Origin: an uncultured Oscillospiraceae bacterium | GTDB lineage: Bacteria > Bacillota > Clostridia > Oscillospirales > Oscillospiraceae | Reading direction: 5' to 3' | Assembly (NCBI GenBank): GCA_934589225.1 | Contig: CAKTNS010000030.1 | Location: 1 to 35,034 of the forward strand | Length of the DNA: 35,034 bases | Part shown: positions 1 to 7,928 of the stretch, in pieces | How the letters are laid out: each line of letters starts with the position of its first letter | How positions within the stretch are numbered: position 1 is the stretch's first letter | The notes under the pieces: generated by a model | Told to the model about the DNA's origin: nothing | The model's input: only the letters and a program-made list of their open reading frames with translations | The model's database searches: none | Program-made: the position numbers and the translations under genes

Positions 1-99
1 GTGGTACCCCTCTTTGCGTTTTATTTTTAGAATACCACACTCTTGATTGAAAGTAAAGTTTTAATAGGTTTGCGCTACTACATGCACATCGGTAAGTGG

Positions 100-240
100 T
101 ACCATTCAACCGCACGGGTTCTATTCAGAACGTTGCATGGTGGTGCTCCGCGCAGCGAATCAAAATCTGCTGATTGCCGGGGGCAATCACACCTTGATTC
201 CATCGATGGATCATCGCCGCTGCATTGGGGGTACAGTATA
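100..240 (-). repeat. Degenerate copy of the palindromic repeat family found at the right end
   Basis: On the minus strand, roughly 232 down to 203 reads CAATGCAGCGGCGATGATCC, which closely matches the start of the repeat units at 34684, 34831 and 34976. The rest of the unit is not well conserved. Beside it is a perfect 7-3-7 hairpin, GATTGCC (172-178) and GGCAATC (182-188), inside a wider AATCAA/TTGATT pairing. I see no gene in 1-383; the short reading frames there lack ribosome sites. The match is short, so membership of the same repeat family is likely but not proven. Confidence 0.45.
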
Positions 241-256
241 TGATGGTATCAACGTA

Positions 257-373
257 TTGAATGCCGCTCAAATTGGTGATAAAATAATTTCAAAAAATTT
301 TCCAAGGTCATGCAATATTTGGTGTTCTTTTACGCCTATATAAGTGTAACCCCTTTTGGGTAAAACAGATAGG
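257..373 (+). promoter_or_regulatory. Promoter region of the first ECF operon
   Basis: A sigma-A-like pair is visible: TTGAAT at 257-262 and TAAAAT at 280-285 with a 17-base spacer. Further down, TGTAACC at 345-351 resembles the -35 element of ECF sigma promoters and is shared with the second ECF operon at 25791. Its partner -10 element is unclear here (AGATAGG at 367-373 lies closer than usual). The ribosome site AGGAGG begins at 371. The double arrangement, housekeeping plus self-activated, is inferred. Confidence 0.45.
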
Positions 374-383
374 AGGCGATCCC

Positions 384-938
384 ATGGAGGATCAGGGAAT
401 TTTGGAGTTGTTTTTGAAACGCTCAGAGCAAGCGGTGGTGGAAACGGATAAGAAGTACGGCGGGTATTGCTATGCCATTGCCTACAATATTTTATCTTCC
501 CGGGAGGACTCGGAGGAGAGTGTGAATGATACATACCTCACGGCCTGGAATACCATTCCGCCCAGGAAGCCTGGGGTGTTGGGGGCGTTTTTGGGGAAGG
601 TCACGAGACACTTGTCCATTGACCGGTGGCGAAAGCTGCGGGCCCAGAAGCGGGGCGGCAAGGAGATGATTTTGGCCCTGGAGGAGCTGGGGGACTGCGC
701 CGACCCTCAGGGGCTGGAGGGGCAGCTGTCCCAGCGGGAGCTGGCCCGGGTTCTCAACGACTTTCTGAACAGCCTGCCGGAAACGGAGCGAAATGTATTT
801 TTGTGCAGGTACTGGTATGTGGATTCCATTGAGGCAATTGTCAGAATCACCGGATTTTCCCAGAGCAAAGTTACCTCCATGCTCCACAGGACCCGGCAAA
901 AGCTGTGGAAAAAACTGGGGGAGGAGGGGCTGGTATGA
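384..938 (+). CDS. ECF-type RNA polymerase sigma factor
   Basis: A 184-residue sigma-70 family protein of the ECF class. The N-terminal half carries region 2 (about residues 10-90; the helix around NILSSREDSEESVNDTYLTAW is typical), and the C-terminal part (about 125-180) carries region 4, with a helix-turn-helix ending in SQSKVTSMLHRTRQKL. There is no region 1 or 3, as expected for this class. The start is set by AGGAGGCGAT just upstream. The stop codon overlaps the ATG of the next gene (ATGA), implying translational coupling to the membrane protein that probably restrains it. It is clearly a paralogue of the sigma factor at 25836. It probably directs an envelope-related regulon; the signal and targets are not visible. 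Confidence 0.9.
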   Translation: MEDQGILELFLKRSEQAVVETDKKYGGYCYAIAYNILSSREDSEESVNDTYLTAWNTIPPRKPGVLGAFLGKVTRHLSIDRWRKLRAQKRGGKEMILALEELGDCADPQGLEGQLSQRELARVLNDFLNSLPETERNVFLCRYWYVDSIEAIVRITGFSQSKVTSMLHRTRQKLWKKLGEEGLV

Positions 939-2959
939 ATCCCATGGACATTATGAAAGGCCTGAACGGAATCAAAGACAGCTTCATCATGGATGCCCAG
1001 GATTTCCGGCAGGGAAAACGAAAGGTTCGCCATATTCCCCATAAAAAGCTCTGGCTCATCGCCGCCATCATCGCTCTGGCCCTGCTGCTGGTGGGGTGTA
1101 CGGTGGTGTATGTGCTGCGGCTGCAGGATTTGAGAGTTGGGGAATACCGCTATACCGCGCCTACTATATATGATGAAAACGGCGAAGCCGTTCCGGTTCC
1201 TACCCATCCGCTTCAAACGCTGCTTTCACCCCAGGGAGCCAATCAGCAAGCGTTCAAGGAATGGTACGCCTACTGCCAGGAATATGAGCAGAGCAATCCG
1301 GAGAATAAACAGGAAGAATTGAAAATCCCGGAGCAATATCGCTGGAATTATGGATGCTACAGTATGGAAATGGTCAATAAACTGGATGAAATTGCGTTAA
1401 AATACGATTTAACACTGCTTTCACCCGAGGTGGAAGTGAAATCCTACGGAACAAGCGTTTTATTTGATGCGTTGGGAATAGAAAAGCTCTTGGATGTCCC
1501 CTGTGAATACGGAACCGGGTATTTTTTCCCAGAGGGTGTCTTTGATATGGCGGTAAGTTTTGAGCTGGACAATAGCCAGTGGCCGTATACGAATTATGCG
1601 GACTACCATTATTCGAAAAAAGCCTATTTTGAACCAAACGGAACCGTTATGTTGGATTTTGAAAACACAGTCCAGTGGAATTACACACGAAAAGATGGGG
1701 TGCCCCTTTTGCTTGCCATGAATCACCAGCAGGCATTCATTTTTGCGGACAGTGCTGACGGGTTTATCACGGTGTCCCTTGCTTCCTTTAAGTGGGACGG
1801 TGCGCAAAAGGTTCAAATGCCCCAATCGATTCTGGAACAGATGGCCGAAACAATTGTTTTTCCGGTCAACCCCCATCCGGCAGATATGACCCAGGTTCGG
1901 CAGCTGCAGGCATCCGCCCTGGAAGCCCATAAAGAAGCACTGGCCCAGAGCGTCCAAGAACGCTATACCCAGGGCTATGAAAGCTATATTGAGAATCGTC
2001 TTGCCCATGCGTCCAGCGATTATAACCGGGACTGCATGTTTTATTCCCTGTATGACCTTAACGGAGACGGTGTTCCGGAGCTTCTACCGGGAGGAAAGAT
2101 TACGCTCTGGGAGGTGCTGTCTATTCGTGACGGAGAATCTTATCTATACGGTGATTTGACCGGCTTGTGTGGCTTTGCCGAATTCCAGATATGTGAAAAT
2201 CATGTGATTGCGTTAAAAGAATACAATTCGGAGTCCAGCTACTACTATCTGCGGGCAGATGCCGCGGGATTGACATTCCTGGAAGGACTTTGGAAAAAGG
2301 GGGATACCTGGTATTCTCTGTCGGAACGCCCCGCACCCAATCCCAATGACACACACAAAACGCCCATCACCGAGGCCCAGGCCCAGACGATTATGGCCTC
2401 TTATGTTCCCTTGGAACAGCAGCCGGAGCGGCAGCAGATGAAGAAATGGGGAGAGCCTGTAAAAGACATTCCCTGGACGGACCCCTATGCCCGCTATATT
2501 GCGGAAATGATGGAGCGATTTGAGGATGCGAATCAATTTACCTATGCCTTGATGGACCTAAATGGAGACGGTGTGGAGGAACTTCTGACAAAGGATGTCC
2601 GCTCTGAGACTGACGACTTGGGACGGCCTGATTATTTGCTGTCAGTCCACACCATCGTAGACGGGAAATTGGTTACACCGAAGTCCCTTGGGTTTACAGG
2701 TGTTTGTGAAAACGGTATTTTGTACGAACAGAATCAAGCCGGGACAGAATACGAATTCTATCAAATGAACGGTACCGAGATCCGATCCATCGAAGTAATT
2801 TGTCAAGATCCGTTGGACCTATATTGGAGCCGCTTTGTGCGCGGCGACACGGAGCAGCAGGGAAACGCATTTTCAGAAGAAAAAGCAAGGGAATACATTG
2901 CTGCTTACAAACCCATTTCGTTGACGATGAAGCCCTTTACGGCGTATCCGTTTGGCTAG
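935..2959 (+). CDS. Membrane-anchored probable anti-sigma/sensor protein with EF-hand-like repeats
   Basis: A 674-residue protein starting at the ATG inside the ATGA overlap with the sigma gene; an upstream in-frame start at 905 lies inside the sigma gene and is less likely. Residues 1-37 are cytoplasmic and include the helix LNGIKDSFIMDA, a pattern also present in the other two anti-sigma-like proteins of this window. One membrane segment follows (about 38-60). The rest should lie outside the cell. It contains two calcium-loop-like motifs, DLNGDGVPELL near residue 372 and DLNGDGVEELL near residue 540, each in an otherwise similar context, suggesting an internal duplication. The membrane segment includes LLLVGC, which mimics a lipobox, but it sits too far from the N-terminus and after a charged domain. 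Role as anti-sigma factor is inferred from operon position and topology; ligand unknown. Confidence 0.7.
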   Translation: MNPMDIMKGLNGIKDSFIMDAQDFRQGKRKVRHIPHKKLWLIAAIIALALLLVGCTVVYVLRLQDLRVGEYRYTAPTIYDENGEAVPVPTHPLQTLLSPQGANQQAFKEWYAYCQEYEQSNPENKQEELKIPEQYRWNYGCYSMEMVNKLDEIALKYDLTLLSPEVEVKSYGTSVLFDALGIEKLLDVPCEYGTGYFFPEGVFDMAVSFELDNSQWPYTNYADYHYSKKAYFEPNGTVMLDFENTVQWNYTRKDGVPLLLAMNHQQAFIFADSADGFITVSLASFKWDGAQKVQMPQSILEQMAETIVFPVNPHPADMTQVRQLQASALEAHKEALAQSVQERYTQGYESYIENRLAHASSDYNRDCMFYSLYDLNGDGVPELLPGGKITLWEVLSIRDGESYLYGDLTGLCGFAEFQICENHVIALKEYNSESSYYYLRADAAGLTFLEGLWKKGDTWYSLSERPAPNPNDTHKTPITEAQAQTIMASYVPLEQQPERQQMKKWGEPVKDIPWTDPYARYIAEMMERFEDANQFTYALMDLNGDGVEELLTKDVRSETDDLGRPDYLLSVHTIVDGKLVTPKSLGFTGVCENGILYEQNQAGTEYEFYQMNGTEIRSIEVICQDPLDLYWSRFVRGDTEQQGNAFSEEKAREYIAAYKPISLTMKPFTAYPFG

Positions 2960-2967
2960 AATTGCGG

Positions 2968-3050
2968 GCAAGCGCAGACGGAGGGCCGAATCCGTCTCAA
3001 CCGGTGCAAGCAGGAGTTGTAAACTCCCTATATCCGCCGTCTGCGATTGC
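2968..3050 (+). promoter_or_regulatory. Structured spacer with mutually exclusive hairpins
   Basis: Between the two paralogous membrane-protein genes the RNA can fold two ways. AGACGGA (2976-2982) pairs perfectly with TCCGTCT (2991-2997). The overlapping CGCAGACGG (2973-2981) pairs perfectly with CCGTCTGCG (3037-3045), and flanking bases extend the pairing. A third small hairpin, GGAGTT/AACTCC, lies inside the long one. There is no U-run, so this is not a standard terminator. It could tune expression or stability of the downstream gene. Confidence 0.5.
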
Positions 3051-3082
3051 TTTACCGCCGAAAGAATGCAGGAGGAGCATGT

Positions 3083-4132
3083 ATGAATCCAATGGACATT
3101 ATAAACGGCCTGGGCGGCATTGAGGACGGATTTGTCATGGCCGCGGCGGCTTTCCGGCAGGGGAAGCGGCGGCCAGTGGCAAAGAAAAGACTTTGGCTTC
3201 TGGCGGCCGTGATCGCCCTGGCCCTGCTGCTGGTGGGGTGTACGGTGGTGTATGTGGTTACCGGGAGCAGCTGGTACGCCGACCGCTGGTACAGGGACTT
3301 CTTTTCCTCAAATGCGTCTACTGAAAGCCTGGAAGGCCTGACTGGTCATCAGCAGCAGATCTGGGATCGGGGCCTGGTAAAGCTGGACCAAAGCGTGACC
3401 TGCAACGGTTATACCGTCACCCTGGAATCCGGCATCAGTGACGGGTATCGGATGCTCATCAAATACCGGATCGATGGGCCTGAGGGAACGGTCTTGAATG
3501 GGGAACAGTATCAGCTGCGCTGCACCACGGATATGCAGATACCACATTCTGGTGATGGAGATTATTCGTTGGGGGTCTATGGGGAAGAACCGCTGCAAGA
3601 TGAAAACCCCAATGACGGCACTGTTTATGGCCTTTTTGAGTGGCTCTTTCAGCCACCGGAGAGGTCGGACTTCTCCATAACGGATGGCACACAGTGGAAT
3701 ATTACCGTCCATGAGATCTGGGAAGAAAACCGTTCTGCCGAAAAGAACGCGCTTACAACGCTCTGCCAAGGAACTTGGGCGTTTCAGGTGACCTTTTCGG
3801 AGGATTTGCTTGTGACGAATTCCACAGAGCTTGTGGAAAAACCTGTACGATGCGCAGCCGTTCGCGATTTCGGAAACCGTCGGTTTCCGCTAAAGGTGCG
3901 GGTCACGTCCTTTGAGCTGCGTTCTCTTTCAGCGACCCTGCGCTATAACATGCCTCTGACCGGCTCCTGGGATGGCATCACCCTGGGCCCCATTTCCCTG
4001 GTCATGCAGGACGGCACCAGAATAGAAGCCCACTTCCAAAGCTCCGTCTATCGGGGGAATCATGAAGAGTGCCTTTATATCTTCGACCGCCCCATTGCCC
4101 CGGAGGACGTGGCCGGTGTCGAATTTCCATAA
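3083..4132 (+). CDS. Second membrane-anchored anti-sigma-like protein, paralogous anchor
   Basis: A 349-residue protein; the ATG at 3083 is preceded by GGAGGAG. Its first 57 or so residues match the protein at 935 almost throughout: start MNPMDI, helix LGGIEDGFVMAA, motif FRQGKR, and a membrane segment ending LALLLVGCTVVYV (about residues 36-57). The shared segment is also near-identical in DNA. After the membrane segment the two proteins differ. This one has a beta-rich outer part of about 290 residues with no motif I recognise, and no EF-hand-like loops; the layout resembles DUF4179-type anti-sigma relatives, but that is a guess. Its start is 123 bases after the previous stop, across a structured spacer. 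It may be an alternative sensor for the same sigma factor. Confidence 0.65.
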   Translation: MNPMDIINGLGGIEDGFVMAAAAFRQGKRRPVAKKRLWLLAAVIALALLLVGCTVVYVVTGSSWYADRWYRDFFSSNASTESLEGLTGHQQQIWDRGLVKLDQSVTCNGYTVTLESGISDGYRMLIKYRIDGPEGTVLNGEQYQLRCTTDMQIPHSGDGDYSLGVYGEEPLQDENPNDGTVYGLFEWLFQPPERSDFSITDGTQWNITVHEIWEENRSAEKNALTTLCQGTWAFQVTFSEDLLVTNSTELVEKPVRCAAVRDFGNRRFPLKVRVTSFELRSLSATLRYNMPLTGSWDGITLGPISLVMQDGTRIEAHFQSSVYRGNHEECLYIFDRPIAPEDVAGVEFP

Positions 4133-4140
4133 CATTTAGA

Positions 4141-4187
4141 AACTCCCCCTCTGCCGTGCCAAAGTGCTGGGCGGCAGAGGGGGAGTT
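4141..4187. terminator. Bidirectional terminator
   Basis: A perfect 15-bp stem, AACTCCCCCTCTGCC (4141-4155) with GGCAGAGGGGGAGTT (4173-4187), separates two convergent genes ending at 4132 (+) and 4205 (-). U-runs are short on both sides, but position and stem strength support shared termination. Confidence 0.75.
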
Positions 4188-4204
4188 GGTGTGTTTGGCA
4201 AAGA

Positions 4205-5299
4205 TCACGGACGCTCCACGGGAATGTCCAGCACCCCCAGGTCCCAGCCGGTGTCCTGGGTTTGGGCGGTGAGGGTGGCGGTGATCTCCCGGAGGTCGTT
4301 CCGGTCTTCCTCTGGGGCGGTGTAGAGGCCCAGACGGAAGATGGCGGTGGAACGGGCGGGGAGCTCGGCCCAGAGAACCACGTCGGTTTCCTTGCCGTTG
4401 ACCCGGATGTCCTCCCCCAGAAGCTCCATATCTTGGTCGGTGTAGTTTATGGCGCACAGGAGAATGGAGGGGTCTGCGGTCCAGTCCTCGGGGAGGTAGT
4501 CGCCGGTGGGGCCCAGGGCGTAGAGCATCAGGTCCCCGGAGTCGTAGATGGGGGGTTCCGGCAGGGACAGGGTATGGCGGTAATCCGGGGCGGCGTTGCC
4601 TTCAATGGTCAGGTCATTCAGGTAAATGGGGTCCGCAGTGTCGTCCTGGTAGTTATAGACCTCCAAATCGAAGGTGATGTTCTGAATTTGGGCCATGTTT
4701 CCCGCGGCAAGGCCCAGCTCTTCGATCCACAGCCGACCGGCAACGGTTTCGCCGGGTTCGGCATAGACATAGAGGGTGGCAAAGTCCGACAGGCACAGGT
4801 CATTGACAAACAGCCGATCCAGCAAAAACACATATTCCCGGTCCGTGTGGTTCACAATGTAGATGGGGATGGAATTTGTCTCACCGTCTTCCCACTGGGC
4901 GATGACGGTAAAATCCTCATTGTCTAGCAATGTGGCACCGTCTAAAGGCAGGCTCACGCTTTCCGCATAGTTCGGGATGGGGGGAAGGGTTATATGGTCG
5001 CTGCCCGTCAGGCGGCGCATCAGTGTGCCAAAGGGGTTGGCCAGAAAAAGACCCAGAATGGCAATGACCGCCGCCGTAGGCAGGCCCTTGCGCTTCCGCT
5101 TCTTTCGCTCCTGCTGGGGACAGTCAAAGGGGTCTTTGTAAGGGATGGGCTTCCGGGTTTTATCCCGGATGACCAGGGGCTCTCCTTTGTGGACGTGGGT
5201 GCGGTGGGCGATTTCCTCGCTGAAGGACTCGTAGGCACAGTTCTTGCACTTTTTCCCGTTGAACGGGCTGCCGCAGCTGGGACAGACGTATCGAGCCAT
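4205..5299 (-). CDS. Zinc-ribbon membrane protein of unknown function
   Basis: A 364-residue protein. The first 25 residues form a zinc ribbon (CPSCGSPF...CKNC, a CxxC-CxxC pair). A basic stretch (QERKKRKRKG, about 63-72) precedes a single membrane segment near 74-92. The remaining 270 residues should be extracytoplasmic and look beta-rich, with two similar halves (repeated patterns around neutral and acidic turns) but no recognised motif. Proteins of this layout, cytoplasmic zinc ribbon plus membrane helix plus outer domain, are common and unannotated in Firmicutes. It starts at ATG with GAAAGGAGGCC upstream and is divergent from the Y-family polymerase gene. Confidence 0.75.
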   Translation of the reverse strand: MARYVCPSCGSPFNGKKCKNCAYESFSEEIAHRTHVHKGEPLVIRDKTRKPIPYKDPFDCPQQERKKRKRKGLPTAAVIAILGLFLANPFGTLMRRLTGSDHITLPPIPNYAESVSLPLDGATLLDNEDFTVIAQWEDGETNSIPIYIVNHTDREYVFLLDRLFVNDLCLSDFATLYVYAEPGETVAGRLWIEELGLAAGNMAQIQNITFDLEVYNYQDDTADPIYLNDLTIEGNAAPDYRHTLSLPEPPIYDSGDLMLYALGPTGDYLPEDWTADPSILLCAINYTDQDMELLGEDIRVNGKETDVVLWAELPARSTAIFRLGLYTAPEEDRNDLREITATLTAQTQDTGWDLGVLDIPVERP

Positions 5300-5324
5300 A
5301 GGCGTGGCCTCCTTTCTTTTCTAT

Positions 5325-5353
5325 ATTATATCAGGCGGAAGTGGAGCCGTCAA
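5325..5353 (-). promoter_or_regulatory. Sigma-A promoter for the zinc-ribbon gene
   Basis: On the minus strand, TTGACG (5353-5348) and TATAAT (5330-5325) are separated by 17 bases. Its -35 element lies only four bases from the -35 of the divergent polymerase promoter, so a repressor bound there could affect both. Confidence 0.7.
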
Positions 5354-5357
5354 TCTA

Positions 5358-5386
5358 TTGACAGAGAAAAACGTATGTTCTATAAT
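5358..5386 (+). promoter_or_regulatory. Consensus promoter with LexA-like (SOS) box
   Basis: TTGACA (5358-5363) and TATAAT (5381-5386) are both perfect consensus with a 17-base spacer. Inside the spacer, abutting the -10, is AAACGTATGTTC (5369-5380). The Gram-positive LexA box is GAAC-N4-GTTC, so this differs at one position. Binding there would block RNA polymerase, the usual way SOS genes are repressed. Confidence 0.75.
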
Positions 5387-5429
5387 AGAGTGGAATCAGA
5401 GTTTCCCAAGAAAAAAGGGGGCGGGCCTT

Positions 5430-6923
5430 GTGAAAACCTATGTTGCCATCGATTTAAAATCCTTTTACGCTTCCGTGGAGTGCGTGGAGCGGGGCCTGGA
5501 CCCCATGACCACCCATCTGGTGGTGGCGGACCCCAGCCGTACCGAGAAAACCATTTGCCTTGCGGTCTCTCCCGCCCTGAAGGCCCATGGCATTCCCGGC
5601 CGGGCCCGGCTTTTTGAGGTGGTCCAGCGGGTGGCGGAGGTAAACGCCCTGCGCCGGGGCAGCAACCGGGGCCGGGACTTTACCGGGGTAGCCCGTGACA
5701 GCAAGGATTTGGCGGCCCACAGGGACTGGAAGCTGGATTACTATGTGGCCCCTCCCAGAATGGGCCACTATATGGAGTGCAGCAGCTTTATTTACAGCAT
5801 CTACCTGAAATTCGTGGCCCCGGAGGACCTGCACGTATACTCTGTGGATGAGGTGTTCATCGATGCCACCGCCTATCTGAAGCTCTATGGCCTGGATGGG
5901 GTGGGCTTTGCCCGGAAGCTCATCCGGGAGGTCTATGAGGCCACGGGCATCACCGCCACAGCCGGAGTGGGTACCAATCTATACCTATGCAAAATCGCCA
6001 TGGACATTCTGGCCAAGCACTGCCAGCCTGATGATTATGGAGCCAGAGTGGCCCAGCTGGACGAACTGAGCTACCGCCAACAGCTATGGGACCACCGGCC
6101 CTTGACGGATTTCTGGCGGCTGGGTCCGGGCTACGCCAAAAAGCTGGAACGCCGGGGCATTTACACCATGGGAGACCTGGCACGGCTGTCGCTGGACCCG
6201 GGGCCTTTTGGGGCAGAGAGCCTGTATAAGCTCTTTGGCGTCCAGGCGGAGCTGCTCATTGACCACGCCTGGGGCTATGAGCCCTGCACCATTGCCCAGA
6301 TCAAGGCCTATAAGCCGGAAACCCGGTCCGTCAGCAGCGGCCAGGTGCTGCAATGCCCCTATGACTGGGGAAAGGCCCGGCTGGTGGTCCGGGAAATGGC
6401 GGATGCCCTGGCCATGGATTTGGTGGATAAAAACCTCATGACCCAAAAGCTCACCCTGACCCTGGGCTATGACCGGGAGAGCCTGTCAGGGCCGGAGCAT
6501 GGCTACACCGGCCCCTGTGTCACGGACCGGTATGGCCGCCAGATCCCCAAAAGCGCCCACGGCACCATCACCCTGCCCCAGAAATGCGCCTCCCAAAAGC
6601 TGATCGTGGGGGCCTTTATGGAGCTCTACGACCGGATCGCGGACCCCCAATTATTACAGCGGCGGCTGACCCTGACGGCGGAACTCCACGAGGCCCGGCA
6701 GGTGCGGCAGGAGCGGGCGGCCATGGAGCAGCTGGATCTATTCACAGACCCTGTGGAAAAACAGACCCGGCAGGAGAAACTGGAGCGGGAGGAGGCCCAG
6801 CTGAAGGCCATGCTGGAAATCAAAAAGAAATTTGGAAAGAACGCCATTTTCCGGGGGATGAACCTGGAAGAAGGGGCCACCGCCCGGCAGCGCAACGACC
6901 AGATCGGCGGCCACAAGGCATAG
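5430..6923 (+). CDS. Y-family (UmuC/UvrX-like) DNA polymerase
   Basis: A 497-residue translesion polymerase. The palm begins YVAIDLKSFYASVE, with the first metal-binding Asp at residue 8; the second acidic pair is in YSVDEVFID (Asp140, Glu141). A helix-hairpin-helix-like segment (GPGYAKKLERRGIYTMGDLA) lies near residue 235, followed by the little-finger domain and a charged C-terminal region with coiled-coil character. It fits the YqjW/UvrX branch found in Firmicutes rather than DinB. GTG at 5430 is chosen because homology begins directly there and GGGGGCGGG precedes it; the frame is open further upstream but would run into the promoter. A LexA-like box and the YolD partner downstream support SOS-induced lesion bypass. 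Confidence 0.92.
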   Translation: MKTYVAIDLKSFYASVECVERGLDPMTTHLVVADPSRTEKTICLAVSPALKAHGIPGRARLFEVVQRVAEVNALRRGSNRGRDFTGVARDSKDLAAHRDWKLDYYVAPPRMGHYMECSSFIYSIYLKFVAPEDLHVYSVDEVFIDATAYLKLYGLDGVGFARKLIREVYEATGITATAGVGTNLYLCKIAMDILAKHCQPDDYGARVAQLDELSYRQQLWDHRPLTDFWRLGPGYAKKLERRGIYTMGDLARLSLDPGPFGAESLYKLFGVQAELLIDHAWGYEPCTIAQIKAYKPETRSVSSGQVLQCPYDWGKARLVVREMADALAMDLVDKNLMTQKLTLTLGYDRESLSGPEHGYTGPCVTDRYGRQIPKSAHGTITLPQKCASQKLIVGAFMELYDRIADPQLLQRRLTLTAELHEARQVRQERAAMEQLDLFTDPVEKQTRQEKLEREEAQLKAMLEIKKKFGKNAIFRGMNLEEGATARQRNDQIGGHKA

Positions 6924-6931
6924 GAGGCGGC

Positions 6932-7354
6932 ATGGGAAAGTACGATGATATTTTACACACCCCCTGGCCCCAGCCCGGCACCCGGGCCCGGATGGCCGTG
7001 GAGGACCGGGCGGCCCAGTTCGCCCCTTTTGCGGCCCTGACGGGCTATGAGGCAGTATTGCAGGAGGCGGCAAGACTGACCCAGCACCCGGTGTATTTAA
7101 CGGAGGAAAGCCTGGACGCCCTGAACGCCCAGCTCCGCAAAGCCCGGGAGCGGCTGGACACCCAGCCCCAAATCACCATGACCGTTTACTATGAGGACCG
7201 GGTGAAAGAGGGGGGCCGGTTTGAGACGATAACAGGGCGGCTCAAAAAAATCGATCTGTATCAGGGCGGCCTGGTTCTGACCGACGGCCGGGAGATCCCC
7301 TTTTTCAGGATCTGCGATCTGACGGTGGAAGAATCAGAAAGAGGTTCCGGATGA
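6932..7354 (+). CDS. YolD-like protein, partner of Y-family polymerase
   Basis: A 140-residue protein matching the YolD-like family: MGKYDDILHTPWP near the start, then RMAVEDRAAQFAPFAALTGY, and a C-terminal beta-rich part (ITMTVYYEDRVKEGGRF...GRLKKIDLYQGGLVL, DGREIPFFRICDL). Family members typically sit next to a UvrX/YqjW-type polymerase, and are thought to act with it, though their biochemical role is unsettled. The AGGAGG overlaps the stop of the polymerase gene and only eight bases separate them, so the two are one operon. The frame is open far upstream within the polymerase gene, but 6932 is the start with a ribosome site. Confidence 0.88.
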   Translation: MGKYDDILHTPWPQPGTRARMAVEDRAAQFAPFAALTGYEAVLQEAARLTQHPVYLTEESLDALNAQLRKARERLDTQPQITMTVYYEDRVKEGGRFETITGRLKKIDLYQGGLVLTDGREIPFFRICDLTVEESERGSG

Positions 7355-7375
7355 TGGATTCCGGAACCTCTTTTT
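7341..7375 (+). terminator. Rho-independent terminator of the polymerase/YolD operon
   Basis: GAGGTTCCGG (7341-7350) pairs perfectly with CCGGAACCTC (7361-7370), followed by TTTTT. The YolD stop codon lies in the loop. Confidence 0.9.
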
Positions 7376-7380
7376 GGCAG

Positions 7381-7414
7381 AAAAAGGCCCCGGAAAGGAA
7401 GAACCTTTCCGGGG
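7381..7414 (-). terminator. Terminator of the small zinc-ribbon gene
   Basis: CCCCGGAAAGG (7388-7398) and CCTTTCCGGGG (7404-7414) form an 11-bp stem with a five-base loop. Read on the minus strand it is followed after two bases by TTTTT (7385-7381). Confidence 0.8.
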
Positions 7415-7427
7415 GCTTTATTGCATC

Positions 7428-7706
7428 TTAGCCGTTGGCACGCATCTGAGCGAAGCACTCGCTGCAGAATACGGGACGGTCGGACTTGGGCTGGAAGGGC
7501 ACCTTTGCCTCGCCGCCGCAGCGTGCGCAAGTAGCGGTGAAGAACTCACGGGGGCCACGGGCATTGTTCTTGCGAGCATCACGGCAGGCCTTGCAGCGCT
7601 GGGGCTCATTCTGGAAGCCACGCTCTGCGTAGAACTCCTGCTCACCGGCGGTGAACACGAACTCGTTGCCGCAATCTTTGCAAACTAAAGTCTTATCTTC
7701 GTACAT
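7428..7706 (-). CDS. Small double zinc-ribbon protein
   Basis: A 92-residue protein with two zinc-binding halves. The first reads LVCKDCGNEFVFTAGEQEF...RCKACR and matches the family often called probable zinc-ribbon (zf-trcl); the second is CARCGGEAKVPFQP...VFCSECF. Eight cysteines in four CxxC pairs are present, so both sites look intact. Members are widespread in Firmicutes and usually unassigned; a nucleic-acid or translation role is possible but not shown. The start at 7706 follows AGAGG; the frame is open upstream but extends past the promoter. It stands alone, with its own promoter and terminator. Confidence 0.85.
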   Translation of the reverse strand: MYEDKTLVCKDCGNEFVFTAGEQEFYAERGFQNEPQRCKACRDARKNNARGPREFFTATCARCGGEAKVPFQPKSDRPVFCSECFAQMRANG

Positions 7707-7809
7707 TGGAAATACCTCTCTTCGGTTTTTTGCCCCGTGAAAATCTACCAGGAAATGGTTGTAACGCAGGGTGAATAAATATATGCGGCTGTTATTTACC
7801 GCATGTTGG

Positions 7810-7838
7810 ATTATACACAATCCGGGGGGATTTGTCAA
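7810..7838 (-). promoter_or_regulatory. Consensus sigma-A promoter for the small zinc-ribbon gene
   Basis: On the minus strand, TTGACA (7838-7833) and TATAAT (7815-7810) are both perfect, 17 bases apart, implying strong expression. The leader would be about 100 bases, AT-rich, with no clear structure. Confidence 0.8.
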
Positions 7839-7928
7839 TCCTTTATGAAAATATTTCTCCAACTATTTGAGATTTATGCAATATTTCCAGTATTCGTCCA
7901 AAGTTTTTGGTGAAAAGGATAAAGAAAA

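Noticed and set aside
935..1120. Lipoprotein signal in the anti-sigma-like protein (LLLVGC)
   Set aside because: The motif follows about 37 mostly polar and charged residues and is inside a membrane helix, so it is a mimic; the same applies to the paralogue at 3083.
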